Shown here: in pieces, positions 34,818-46,156 of the stretch
Layout of the letters: each line of letters starts with the position of its first letter
Position numbering within the stretch: position 1 is the stretch's first letter
Source: Cucumis sativus
Lineage: Eukaryota > Streptophyta > Magnoliopsida > Cucurbitales > Cucurbitaceae
Direction of reading: 5' to 3'
DNA length: 64,000 nucleotides
Assembly (NCBI RefSeq): GCF_000004075.3
Contig: NC_026659.2
Coordinates: 23,640,272-23,704,271, forward strand
Program-made: the position numbers and the translations under genes
The notes under the pieces: model-generated
Databases searched by the model: none
What the model saw: the letters and a program-made list of their open reading frames with translations, nothing else
Told to the model about the DNA's origin: nothing

Positions 34818-35677
34818 ATGGGAATTGTTGGTTTTGTTTCAGATTATGTAACAGATAATCTTGGTTCAAGAAAAAAGAAGAGAAAGCCAAACCAGGTAAT
34901 TGATTCATACACACACATATATATAGATATGTTTGTTAATTTGTTAATTATTTATGATAATATATCAACTTTATATGTTTGCTTTTTGTGATTTTACATA
35001 GACAGTAGAAATCAAGGTGAAGATGGACTGTGATGGGTGTGAGAGGAGAATTAAAAATGCTGTTTCTTCTGTCAAAGGTCTCCTATTTTCTAATATACTA
35101 ATTAATTTCATCTCTAATCTTTGTCATTTGTTTAAAAATACTCTTATTTTCTTTTGGAGTTTCAACATTATTATAGATTGAAACTTGGTAGTACGAATGT
35201 GACAATGACTTGAGGTTGATATAATGGTGTTTAATAATTAGGTCTAATTTTCGTTCTAGGTTATTATCATAGAAATCTAAAGTTTGGTGTACTGCTTAGT
35301 TTTCTTGGGAATTTGTCTCCATATGTTTTGAAAAGAGATTTTGAGACTTTTTTCTTTTTTTTTTGTTAATGAATGAGAATTAAGGAGTGAAGTCAGTGAA
35401 GGTGGACAGAAAGCAAAGCAAAGTAACAGTAAATGGATATGCTGAGGCAACCAAAGTTTTAAAAAAGGTTGAAAGCACGGGAAAGAAGGCTGAGCTTTGG
35501 CCTTATGTTCCCTACAACTCTGTGGCTTATCCTTATGTACCTCAAGCCTACGACAAGAAGGCGCCCCCTGGCTACGTCAAGAAGGCCCCTCAAGCCCTTC
35601 CCGTCGACGAGGCACTCGATCAGAGGTTGACGATGATGTTTAGTGATGAAAATCCTAATGCATGTTCTATTATGTAG
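34818..35677 (+). CDS. HIPP20: Heavy-metal-associated isoprenylated plant protein, HIPP20/22 type
   Basis: Three exons, 34818-34895, 35002-35077 and 35385-35677, encode 148 residues. HIPPs are lipid-anchored metallochaperone-like proteins linked to cadmium and copper handling and stress signalling. Residues 27-95 form one HMA domain with the metal-binding motif MDCDGC (Cys36 and Cys39). A KKKRK basic stretch precedes it. YDKKAPPGYVKKAP follows. The C-terminus CSIM is a CaaX box for farnesylation. Exon 1 ends in phase 0, exon 2 is 76 bases and ends in phase 1, and all junctions obey GT-AG. The recalled sequences of Arabidopsis HIPP20 (At1g71050) and HIPP22 match closely, including SDENPNAC before the end. 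The next HIPP lies 7 kb downstream on the same strand. Confidence 0.95.
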
Positions 35678-36270
35678 CAAAATATATGTATAAATATGGT
35701 TGTTTGGCTTTATCAACGACCTTTCAACCATGCATGGAAGAAGATTATAATTAATAAAGTTTCTATACGTATATATATGTATGTATTTGACAACATTTTG
35801 AGGGGTTTTTTCTTTCTTCATTTTCTTTGTCGTTGGTTGAGATATTCTAAACTCAGAATATATATTTTTAATTTAAAATTTTGTATAATATTGGTTTAGT
35901 TTTATAAAAATCCATATATGCATAAATTTTGTTGGGTAAATACTTTTAATTTTTTTTACTATATTTATAAATATCTTTAAAAGAAATGATGAATATTTAT
36001 AAAATATAGTCAAATTTCATATTCGAAAACACTGATAGCCTACTATATTAATGTTTATCATTGATACAATATAAAAATATTTCTTTACTTTAAAACTGTT
36101 TTTTTGGATGCTCCTAACAAAAATTTCAAAATGGTCGTAGAAATAACAATTTAGTTTAATAGAACTATAATGATTTGGAATGAATAAGTAATTATACGTC
36201 GTATAGGTGTAATTTAAAAATCTTTATTTTTTAAAAAACAACGTCCAACTTAATCTATACTTTTATTAAA

Positions 36271-36548
36271 GGGTAATTGTAATTGGTGAGCATTTGAGGA
36301 ATAGTAATTAATGATATAGCAACATTTAAAAGAAATTACAAATATAACAAAACTATCGCTGATAGACTTGTATCACTGATACACTCGTATGATCTATCGG
36401 TGATATACCAATTTTTACAACATGATCTATCAGTGATAGACTCTATCATTGATAGAATTTGACAAATTTTGTTATATTTGCAATTTTTTTAAAATATTGC
36501 TATATACTTAATTATTTTGAATTTAATTGTTAAATTTGCAACTATCCC
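36271..36548. mobile_element. Mutator-type MITE with 9-bp target duplication
   Basis: The 278-bp element is flanked on both sides by the same nine bases, TTTATTAAA, at 36262-36270 and 36549-36557. Its ends are inverted: GGGTAATTGTAATTGG at the left and the complement of AATTTGCAACTATCCC at the right. The arms pair over about 75-80 bases, through ATATAGCAA and CAAATATAACAAAA. The centre is built of CTATCA-x-TGATAG palindromes. Nine-base target duplications and long inverted ends are the mark of the Mutator (MULE) superfamily. It has no coding capacity. The intact target site suggests a fairly recent insertion. Confidence 0.85.
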
Positions 36549-37139
36549 TTTATTAAAAAAAAACGAATGTCATTAAAAAAAAGTACATGTAAAATGGTAA
36601 AAACAATTATGATAATAGAACTCATATGTCACTACATTTTTTAAATTACAAAAATAGTAAATTTAAAAGTTATGACTCTGGTAGTCTTTTATTACTTGGT
36701 ATCACTAATTTTGCTATATTTGTAAAAAATAGGTGTTATCTATTTTTTTTTCTAAATCTTTTTTTTCTTTTAATAATTTCCCATTAAAAAGTCTATAATT
36801 TTTTTTAAAAAAAATTCAATATAGAATGAATCTCTACAAATAAAATTATGATTATATATATAGTCCACTATCCATGTGTTACATCCAACAATTTTCATAA
36901 CTTTTAATGTTATCATTTTACTTTTTTTTTTTTAGTATAATGTTGTTATTGATTTACTAGTCTTGTTATTCAATTTTACAAAATATCTTTTTTTTACCTA
37001 ACAAAACAATAAATTGTCTCTAAGGAGACTATCAATATCTTAAACTCATATTAAACATGTGTATTAACATATATTTAAAAATAACAACTGAAAAGGTAAA
37101 TGTGGGGTTTTTAATTATTGATTGTTTTTTAATAGAAAA

Positions 37140-37260
37140 AAAGTAGATTTTCTTTTTAGTACAAACATGAAATGAAAGGATTTAAACCCGAGATCTCTCA
37201 TTTTTAGGGTCATACATGTGTCCATTGAGTTAAACTCTTGTCGACGAAAAGAGTTAATTT
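37140..37260 (-). mobile_element. tRNA-derived SINE-like remnant
   Basis: On the minus strand TTTAACTCAATGGA (about 37221-37234) resembles an RNA polymerase III A box and GGGTTTAAATCC (37179-37189) a B box, about 40 bases apart as in tRNA genes. The order and spacing fit the head of a plant SINE. No tRNA cloverleaf can be drawn and no tail or target duplication was found. Confidence 0.4.
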
Positions 37261-39544
37261 TAAACTAATACACTAATAAATTTAATCTATATGATGTATG
37301 AATATGAAGGTGATATCATTCCTATCAAGTTAGTATGATCTTTTTTTCCCGTTTTTGGACTATCCCATTCATTAATTACAAAGATTTGGGTTATCAATCT
37401 TTTTTTAAGTCTAAAGAAAAGGATGACACAAAATTTAATTATTTATGTTAATGTTGGTAAGAAGACAGTTTGATATTTAAGTTAGTTATGGAGTACAAGG
37501 GTGAAAGGAAAAGAAGATTAACTTACCTAACAAGGAAATGTGTCATGCTTATTTATACATATGTAGGTGCCAAATAAAGGGCTACCAAAATAATAATTAA
37601 GCTCCAAAGAATGGACACAAGTTGCTATGTTTTAGGTGCCTTAATATTGGGCCAAAGGGTTGGTTCTTCTTCCCTCTCTTCTTTGGTATCAAATGGGTGA
37701 ACTGACCTAGTTCTCGGCCTCCAACCCCAAGAGGCCTAATTGGGTGCTACTTATCGTGTTATTAACGTTTCTTTTGTATCGTTTTTAGATCTACTTTCTA
37801 CATGCTTTTTAGTCTGTTTGGGATGAGGCGAATTTTTCAGTTTTATATCTTTTTTAGATTTTTTCATGTCCATTATTATTTATAACAATATTGTTTTGAT
37901 CTTTATATCTTAGCCTTTGTACTTTCAATTCATCTATTTATGTCATTGTACTTTAGTAAATTTTATATTTAGTTTATAATTCAAATGCCTATTTTAAATA
38001 CAAAATAATCTAAAAATGGTTAAATAAAAATATTTAGAATACCTATTTGTTTAAGTTTTTTAAATTTGGCTTAGTTTTTAAATATTGATAAAAAAGATAT
38101 GATAAAATAAGAAATTTAAAAGTTTAACGAGTGTTTAGAAATTTCAATACCTATGAAGTGATTGTTTTATATTTTTCTTTTATAAAATAGAAATAATATT
38201 TACTTTTTATTTTCCTGAACGAGAAACAATACGTTAGTTTTAACATTTATCTAATGCATTTACATACAATCTAACATGGTTAAGTTGCTAAGTAGGTGTT
38301 AACTACGGGTGGAGTTTTGGTTTTCTTCTAGTTTAGAGGATACTATTTTAGTGTTTGAATAGATATCTATTTTTTTAGGTTTCGGTCATTTGATGTTGTT
38401 GTAATTGATATGATCATGTACAATCATGAGTGTTTTTTTATCTTATAATTTAATTTGATTTACTTGTGTTAATTATATACTATTTATTTGTTAATGTTCC
38501 AAATGTTGTTACATATAGTCTACTTCATTTTTCATCATTCTTACCCTAAGAAAAATTATTAAATTTGTAACGTCCAAGTGAAAAAAATATAATTTACCCA
38601 ACCGTGAGTTAATTTGGGCACAACCCTTTTTCAATTCCATCTCAAATATGTTAAGCCACATTGGGCCTAAAGGCCCAACTTTTGTACCCTTTTCTCTTTT
38701 ATTTTTCACAAATATCAAAAGTGTCACCAAATTTTGGGATGGTAAAATTACCTTACATTTTATATGGTAAAATCAAATTTAGTGAATTTTTATCATGAAA
38801 TATAAATAGTTTTTCTTATTATTATTACTACTTTAAAAAATCCCTCTAAAATTTATCAGCTTTTACTTTAAATTTTTTTTAACGTGGACTGGATAGTTGA
38901 GATCCATAATTCAAGATTCTAAATTTTTATCATAAAGTGAATCCAATGAGTTAAAAAAAAATGGAAAAGATAATTTAAAGGGTAAGTTAAATCTTGAAGT
39001 TTCAAGTTGGGTGACACATAAATTGTTTGAACTTTTGGTATGCTTTTAATATTTAGTTGAGTTTAATTATTGAACTTGAATAAGTGATGATTAGTTGGTT
39101 GAATGGTATGAATGAACACAATAACACAATTATTGTAACAAAACCTAACCTCAGTACGATGTGTTTTACTCACATTTCCTATTCTTTCACTTCTATTTAT
39201 TACTGTCTAGTGTCTACCTTTATTTGTAAGAACAGAATTTAAGATGTTCCTCTACCCCACACCTTCAAACACACAACTATTCTCCAATACCCAAAAACAT
39301 ATAGTTTAGTTAATAATATGGCAAACTTTCAAACTAATCAAAGTAGTCCAAGTAAATTAGTGAGATAACAATACATTAAACTAATTTCAAATTAAAGTAC
39401 TTATAGTCATTAAGAAGATTAGTTGCTGTGAAATTGTTGTAATACATGCATTTTTGTTGCTGAATTATTGTAAATGGTACAATAAGGATGATGGGGAGGA
39501 TATCAAGTTTAAATGTTGCAGAGAAAATATACATATATTTATGA

Positions 39545-39570
39545 AGAGAGAGAGAGAGAGAGAGAGAGAG
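39545..39570. repeat. (GA)13 microsatellite
   Basis: An uninterrupted alternating GA run in spacer DNA. A second, mixed microsatellite with AGT and AAGT units follows at about 39741-39770. Confidence 0.95.
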
Positions 39571-42500
39571 TAATGAAAGTGATAAAGTTGAGGAAGAGAA
39601 GGGGAATAGAGAATAGAAAGGAGAGGGTTTGTTGAGAAATGGGAAAATGGGAATAAAGAGAAAAGAAAACAAAAACATTGGACAGAAGAGTTTCAGAGAA
39701 TAGGTAGAAAGTAATGATGACCCTACTCTACTAAGCACCAGAAGTAGTAGTAGTAAGTAAGTAAGTATATAAATATTATCAAACACATACACAACAACAA
39801 CAACAACAACACACACTCTCTCTCTCTCTCTCACTCACCTATTTATTCTTTGTTTTTTCCAATATATATTTTTAATTTATTGTTCTTTACCTCTCTCTCA
39901 CTGTTGCATTTATGAGAGTTTGGCTTTTTACAGTTTTAGTTACTGTGTTTGCGTTTGGTTTGTTAGGTGCTCTTCTTCTCTCTTTTCTTCCCACATACCC
40001 CACTACCCTCGCTATTATCTTCATCTACTTCGTCTTTACTTCGCTATAAACATAATCAATCAATTCATTTTGATTATATTAGTTGTAATCATTAATTTTG
40101 ATTACAAATGATTAAATGTGATCATATTTCATTCTACTAATTCATGTTGAATTGTGAGAGCTTATATGTTTGGTTATTGGTTATAGTATAGGGGAACTAA
40201 GTCCTATTGTTTGTTTGAGAGAGAGACTATTTTGGCTTCCTTTCTAAGCTTCTTTTTAAATTTTTTTTTTTTTTTTTTTAACTTTTTTGCCTTCTAAAGT
40301 TAAGTCAACACTCAACAGAAGGCTTCAACTTCAATGGACAGCTACACCAATTGCAATACAAAAAAACAAAAACAAACACAAAAACATTTTCCAACATATT
40401 TCATAAATTACTTCTATATATGCACACACACAAACACACACACCCAAGATTCCTACTTTACCATTCATTTTACTCGTTCCCCATGTAGCACTTTTGTTTT
40501 TATTTGTATTAGTGTATTTTAATAATATATTATTAATTGATTCCATCTAGGTTCGTTTTGGTTTGTAATTTATATGTGAATTCATTTTTATTCCATGAGA
40601 AATAAAGGAAGTTGTTAAAAAGTGATTAATGAAATGGTAACTTTATTGGAAAAGATTCATAGTAAAAATTAAACATAAAAAGAGAGGAAGTAAAATAAAA
40701 TATTTTTTAAGAACACATTTGTTGGGGAGAAAAAGGGTAGAAAGGAAAAGGGAGAAAGAGGCATAGGGATGTGGAGAAGGGAGAAAGAGGCGAATTTGTG
40801 GTGATTCCCATCCCTCCATCCCTCCATCGCTCCATCGCTCCATCAAAACCAAACAAACTCACTTTGGTCCCACCACTCACGGGGACATCTGAAATCACCC
40901 TTCAAACTGCTTTCTCCTCTTTTCTTTTCTATTTTCCAAAACAATAACAAATTCAATTATTATTTCTATATAATTATTGGTATCAAAACATTTTCATTTT
41001 TTATTTCTTTCCAATAACCCATCAAATTTGGTGATAAATGTCATTTATCGTTTCAACACCAGTGGGTCTAATCAAAAATAAATTCATTCATATAACATGA
41101 ATCACTTATAACATCCTACTTATTTGTAATAACACGACAAACTTCGTGATACATTAACAACTTAACTTAACGAAAGATTTCTTAAGTTTTTTTTAATTGC
41201 AAAACTCCCTCCTAAGCTCTTTTTCTTAGCCTCCTCTTAAGGGTATGCATATTAGTGAATGTACACTTACTACAGATTCTTCCTGTAGTGAATTTACACG
41301 TGAAAGTGTCATTCAAAACTTTTATCTTTTTCACTTATCAAATGAGGATCACTTTACTTGATCACTCCCTCTATGAAAAGCAAATTTATGGGATGAAAAA
41401 CAATCCATCTCTCGACTCTAACCCTTCAAGGTCAAGAACTGTAAATTGAGTCAAATGACCTAACTTATCTCGCCCTCGATCAAGGAGCTAGGTCAAGTTG
41501 GGCTATTTGTCGGACTCACCTTGCTCCTCACCCTGAAAGGTTGAAGTGGACAAGAGGAGTATTTTGGCTCTTTTTTTCTCACTTGGCCCATTGACTCATT
41601 TATTACACTTCTTTTGTCTTCTTGATCTCGTGATTCATATTCATAAAACGATCCACAACAATCATCATTTGCACTCTTAATTTGGTAAGAATTTCACTTA
41701 GATTTTTTTTTTTGTAAAAACCGTTAAAGTTTGTTCAAAATAAATTGATGTATCATTAATCTTTTTTATTTATTATCATATTTAGACACATGAACACGTG
41801 TCATTCAAATATTTCTTGACGTATGTAGTCCAACACTATCAACAAAATTCAATTTATTCTCTTCAATAACATTTTTTTTTGCTGTCGCACATCCATATAT
41901 CCTCGAAATGTTGTACATTCTAAAGTTAGACGTTTTTTTTTTTTCAATTTGATCTCCAAAACCGTATGATTTTACAAAGTGGTCACTTTTGATATTTATT
42001 AGTGACTTGTATTAGTTAATCTAAATTAATTATAATTGATTAAATTAAACTATTTTCACAATAATATATTTAAATTCTCAATTTTAGTTTAATCAATAAT
42101 GATTTAACTATTTAGTTAAAAATGTGAATAATCATAAATATAGTAATTAGATTAAAAATATTAGCATATATATACATAGTAATATTTTAAAAACACCTAA
42201 GTTGCAAATATTAATCACTACAATTTTTAGAAAATGTTATACATATTTAATTATCTATTATAATTATTCTAAAAGTGGAAGATAAGAGCGTAAATGTTGA
42301 AACCAAAAATCTAAAAACATAAAGATAAATTAAAAGAAAAGTAAATTTAAATGTAAAATTAAAACATTTTAAAATGTATGAAGTAAATTGAAAGAAAAGT
42401 AAGAAAAGAAATACAACACTTTGAATTCTAGTAATTATTTGGAGCACCAACTTCAAACGGACACTCCATCCTTAGGACTTCAACCATTGTGACTTACCAT

Positions 42501-42620
42501 TAACTACACTATTTAGTGGAACACTACCCGTTTGGTTCCAAATTGTTTAACTTATATACAATTCAACAATTTTGAAAGATATAAAAGAAATGGAGAAAGT
42601 ATTTGGAATTAGGCATAGGG

Positions 42621-42621
<1 letters not shown>

Positions 42622-42655
<34 letters not shown>
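42622..42655. repeat. (GA)n microsatellite in the promoter of the long HIPP gene
   Basis: About 17 GA units lie some 350 bases upstream of the start codon at 43003 and are followed by a CT-rich leader. GA repeats at this distance are targets of plant GAGA-binding BBR/BPC proteins; such a role here is an inference. Confidence 0.93.
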
Positions 42656-42659
<4 letters not shown>

Positions 42660-43002
42660 CAAGTCGCTGTTGTTTTTATTTGTTTCCTCAGTGTTTAGTT
42701 TAACGTTGAATCACATCATCTCCCAATTCAAAAAAACCCCTTTTTATCTCTCTTTCTCTCTCTCACTCTGTTCTCCCCTGTTTCCAAAAATCCTCCCTTT
42801 TCCCTCTCTTCCCTTGCTGCTGACTTCTTTCCTCTTTCAAAATCAAAACCAAGACCAAAATCTCTCTCCAAACAGTCCTTTCTCTCACATGTGCCCTCTC
42901 CTTTTGAGGACCAAACTCCTCTTATTAATAAATTAAACCCCACTTCTCCCCATCCCATTCTCCTTTGCTCTCTCTATCCTCTTAGCACATTCGTCTCAAG
43001 AA

Positions 43003-44759
43003 ATGACTAAAGAGGATGATTTTAAGCTACTAAAGTTTCAGGTTTTCCTCCCTTTTTCCGTTTCTCTCTTCATAAACCCACTTTCCACCATGTTTTGTTT
43101 TGTTTTGTTTTCTTCTTCTAAAGTTGTCTCTTTTTGCTTCTTCTTTGCTCTCATGAAGGAATCTTCTTTTACATGTGTGTGAATGTTTTTTTGAGATTTT
43201 TTTTTTGGTTTGTTTTCTTTAGACTTGTGATCTCAGAGTGAACATTCACTGTGATGGGTGTAGGCTGAAAGTTAAGAAACTTCTTCAAAGGATAGAAGGT
43301 TTGTTCTTTTGCCTTTCTATTTTGTTACCTTTTTTTTTTTTGGCTCATCTCCTTTTCATTCTTGTTGTCTTTACTCCTTTTTGGGTCAATGGTAATGTAA
43401 TGCTGCTGTGGAACTTGTCTGGGGACTAGGATTTTGAGAAAAAATGGGAAAAAAAGTTTCTAAGGAGACATGGTTTTTGTGGTATTTGTTTAATTCTTGA
43501 AGAAAATGTGAACTTCGTAGGTTAGGGAATAGATTACTGCTTTGAGAAATTGAAAATTGTCTATTGTGATGGAAGTTAAGTTGTGTGCTTTGGCTTGTTT
43601 GGTTACTGGGAAAGTGTAAGTAAATTAGGAAAAAGAAGGAAATTTTGTCATTTTGTTTTGACAGCAGCCTTTTGATGAAATTTCTGTTGTTTGAACAGGA
43701 GTTTTTCAGGTTGAAATAGGTGCAGAGAATCAAAAGGTTACTGTTTTAGGCAATGTGGATTCTTCAACTTTGATCAATAAGCTGGTGAGAGCTGGAAAAC
43801 ATGCTGAGCTTTGGTCACAGAAAGGAAACCCAAGCCCGAAACCAAAGAACAAAGAGGATAAAACTCCGAACAAGGAAACGAAGCATCTTAAATTGACTAC
43901 ATTCAACTGTGAAGATGATGAAATTGCTGATTGTGTTGAGGAAGGAGATGATTATGAAGTTGCACAGCTTCAGTTCAGAGATCTCCTCAGGCAGCGAGCA
44001 ATCGAAGCGAACAATGCCGGGAAAGGTGGCATTGGGATCAGCCGAATTCCCGGGCTTGTTGCGGGAAATGGCAAGATGAACAACAACCACCACCACCTCA
44101 GCATTAACAACAAACCTGGGAATGGGAAGAAAATAGACCCTAATCAGCCAATGTCAATAAAAAACACCCCATCTGAGATTGACAGAAAAACTTTGGCAAC
44201 TCTGAAGATGAACAATGCTCAACTTTTCGGTAACGGCCGGGAAAGTATCAATCCTGGGGAAGCGAAAAGAGCCAACAACAACGACCTGAATTCTATGATG
44301 AGCATGGCGGGATTCAATGGCGGCAACCTGTTAAATTTTGCCACTCCATCGTCAATCGATGTCAATTCAACAAACACCTCTCAAGGACTTCACCTTCAAC
44401 AAAACAATGGCTATGGTTATGGCTATCAACCACCATCTACCTCTGGATTCTCCATGGCAACTGGTCAATATCATCACCAACAACAGCAACAACCAAACTT
44501 CATAAGTGGCTACAACCAGTATCAACAACAGCAACCATCGATGAACATGAACAACATGCTAAATAGGCAAGCAATGAATCAACAGCCTCAAATGATGTAC
44601 AATAGAGCTCAATTGGTTCCATCAAACACAGGATATTACTTCAGTTACAATCCAAGCCCTGTTCATCCAAGTCATCCCAATGTTCATGGGTACAACAGTA
44701 ACTCTGCAGCCGATATGTTCAGTGATGAGAACACAAGCAGCAGTTGCTCAATTATGTAA
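43003..44759 (+). CDS. HIPP37: Heavy-metal-associated isoprenylated plant protein, long HIPP37/HIPP32 type
   Basis: Three exons, 43003-43041, 43223-43298 and 43699-44759, encode 391 residues. Residues 14-85 are the HMA domain, with HCDGC (Cys23 and Cys26) and the clade-typical VKKLLQRIEGV and KLVRAGKHAELW. A long disordered middle follows: a Lys-rich linker, an acidic block (EDDEIADCVEEGDDYE), a block rich in Asn, Met, Gly and Gln with poly-Gln and poly-His runs, and SNTGYYFSYNPSPVHP near the end. The C-terminus CSIM is a farnesylation CaaX box. Exon 2 is 76 bases with the same phases as in the upstream HIPP. The start MTKEDDFKLLKFQ closely resembles the recalled start of Arabidopsis HIPP37 (MTKDEDFKLLKIQ). 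A CT-rich leader precedes the ATG. Confidence 0.95.
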
Positions 44760-46156
44760 GAAAGAAAAGGGACAAAGATCATTGTCATTTTTATTTTTTT
44801 TTGTTTGTGTATGTTTGGGGTGGGGGGTTGTTTTTTTGTGTTTAGGGGATCTCTTTCTCTTTTCTCTTTTGTCAGTGTATTTTGTTTATTGTTCTTCGAA
44901 GATGATGTTTGTGAAATTTGAAGCTGTCTTGTCTGTTTGTTTGTTTGTCTTTGTTGTTTTTCTTTGTTTCAGAAAACAGACTTTGATGGTCTTGGTGTAA
45001 GGGTGACTTATGGAGAAAACATATAATACTGTGGAGGATGATGAGATGAGACTAGAGAGAGTTGTTGGATTTTGAACAGATTTGATTCTGTGCATTACTT
45101 TGAACAGAAGAACAGGATTTGGATTAGGGTTTTGTAGATTCTGGATAAATTTGGGATCTTGGAAACCCCCCCAAAAGAAGAAAAGAAAAGAAAATACAAT
45201 AAAAGTTCTAGTGGTTTGGTCAGGTATTTATCCAACTATGATTCAATTTTGAATCTGGTCATGTACAAATTCAATCCTAAACCATACCTAAACGCAACTC
45301 TCGTTTTAAAAGCAACACATACACTTGATTCAAAACTTACTAAAATGCTACCACACAATAAAATTTCCTATGACTATATGCATAAATGACATTTAAGAAA
45401 AAGAACAGTAGAATATACGGCACATTGTACAAAAAAAACTCGTATACAACCACCTCACAAGTTGTCAATGACTAATGATTGCTTTTACTAATGGTTATTA
45501 GTCGTTAACTTTCTATTTTTCACCTATCACGAGTATTTTCTCTCTTTTTTTTTTAAATAGAAAACTTCTATTTATAACCGTTATTAGTAGTAACAATCAA
45601 TAGTTGTTATCATTAGTAAATGCTATTAGTAGCTTTTTATTTGAAAAACATATTATCCATTACTATATTAATGATAGTTATGGAAAGATTTTAGAAAAAT
45701 TGGAATGGATAACCATTTCAGTAATAATAATTAAGGATATAGCAAAATTTTAAAAAAAATTGTAAATATAGCAAAACTATCATTGATAGACTTGTATCGT
45801 CGATACACTTCGTGTGGTCTATCAGTGATAGAGCAATCTTTGATAAAATTTGATAAATTTTGTTATATTTACAAATTTTTTAAAATATTGCTATATACTT
45901 AATTATTTTGAATCTAATAGCTAAATTTGCAACTAACCCACATTTTATCATTTTATCCTTTTGATATATTTTTAGTTTATTTGGTATCTAAGGAATGTAT
46001 CTCCTTTTTCGAGCAATCTTAGACCTTAAATTTCTTTGGGCCGCTCGAATTGGGTTATAATAGGCCCAAATTAAGGTTTGTTTATTTTTGTGTTATATTT
46101 CCTTTTCAATTCCGCGGCATTTTCATTTCTCATTTGGTAGTTTGGTACCGCCAGAA
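44760..46156. other. Spacer with 3' UTR, MITE relative and DUF3326 promoter
   Basis: The first about 350 bases are the T/G-rich 3' untranslated region of the long HIPP gene. A relative of the MITE at 36.27 kb lies at 45.71-45.94 kb. At 46039-46071 are TGGGCCG (46039-46044 core) and AGGCCCAA (46064-46071), site II motifs placed 90-120 bases before the DUF3326 start codon, probably its promoter. Confidence 0.6.
45709..45939. mobile_element. Second, diverged copy of the Mutator-type MITE
   Basis: It shares with the copy at 36.27 kb the left phrase GGATATAGCAA, the centre ACTATCATTGATAGACTTGTATC and the right phrase TTGTTATATTTACAAATTTTTT followed by ATATTGCTATATACTTAATTATTTTGAAT and AATTTGCAACTAACCC. 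It is shorter by about 45 bases in the centre. I found no matching 9-base target duplication, so it is older or truncated at the left. Confidence 0.7.

Larger units (their letters stand above)
35678..43002. other. Spacer between the two HIPP genes
   Basis: No protein gene is recognised over 7.3 kb. It holds the Mutator-type MITE at 36.27 kb, a decayed relative near 35.93-36.10 kb, a SINE-like remnant at 37.15 kb and several microsatellites: (GA)n at 39545-39570, (AAC)n plus (CT)n at 39796-39835, (CA)n-rich at 40420-40445 and (GA)n at 42622-42655. A tcgctcca/tccctcca tandem run lies at 40805-40845. The open frame at 39376-39834 (minus) is made of these microsatellites and is not a gene. Less AT-biased sequence at 41.4-41.6 kb may be transposon debris. 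Confidence 0.6.

Noticed and set aside
39376-39834. 152-codon minus-strand open frame
   Set aside because: It reads through (CT), (AAC) and (AGT) microsatellites, giving Val, Leu and Ser runs with no domain.
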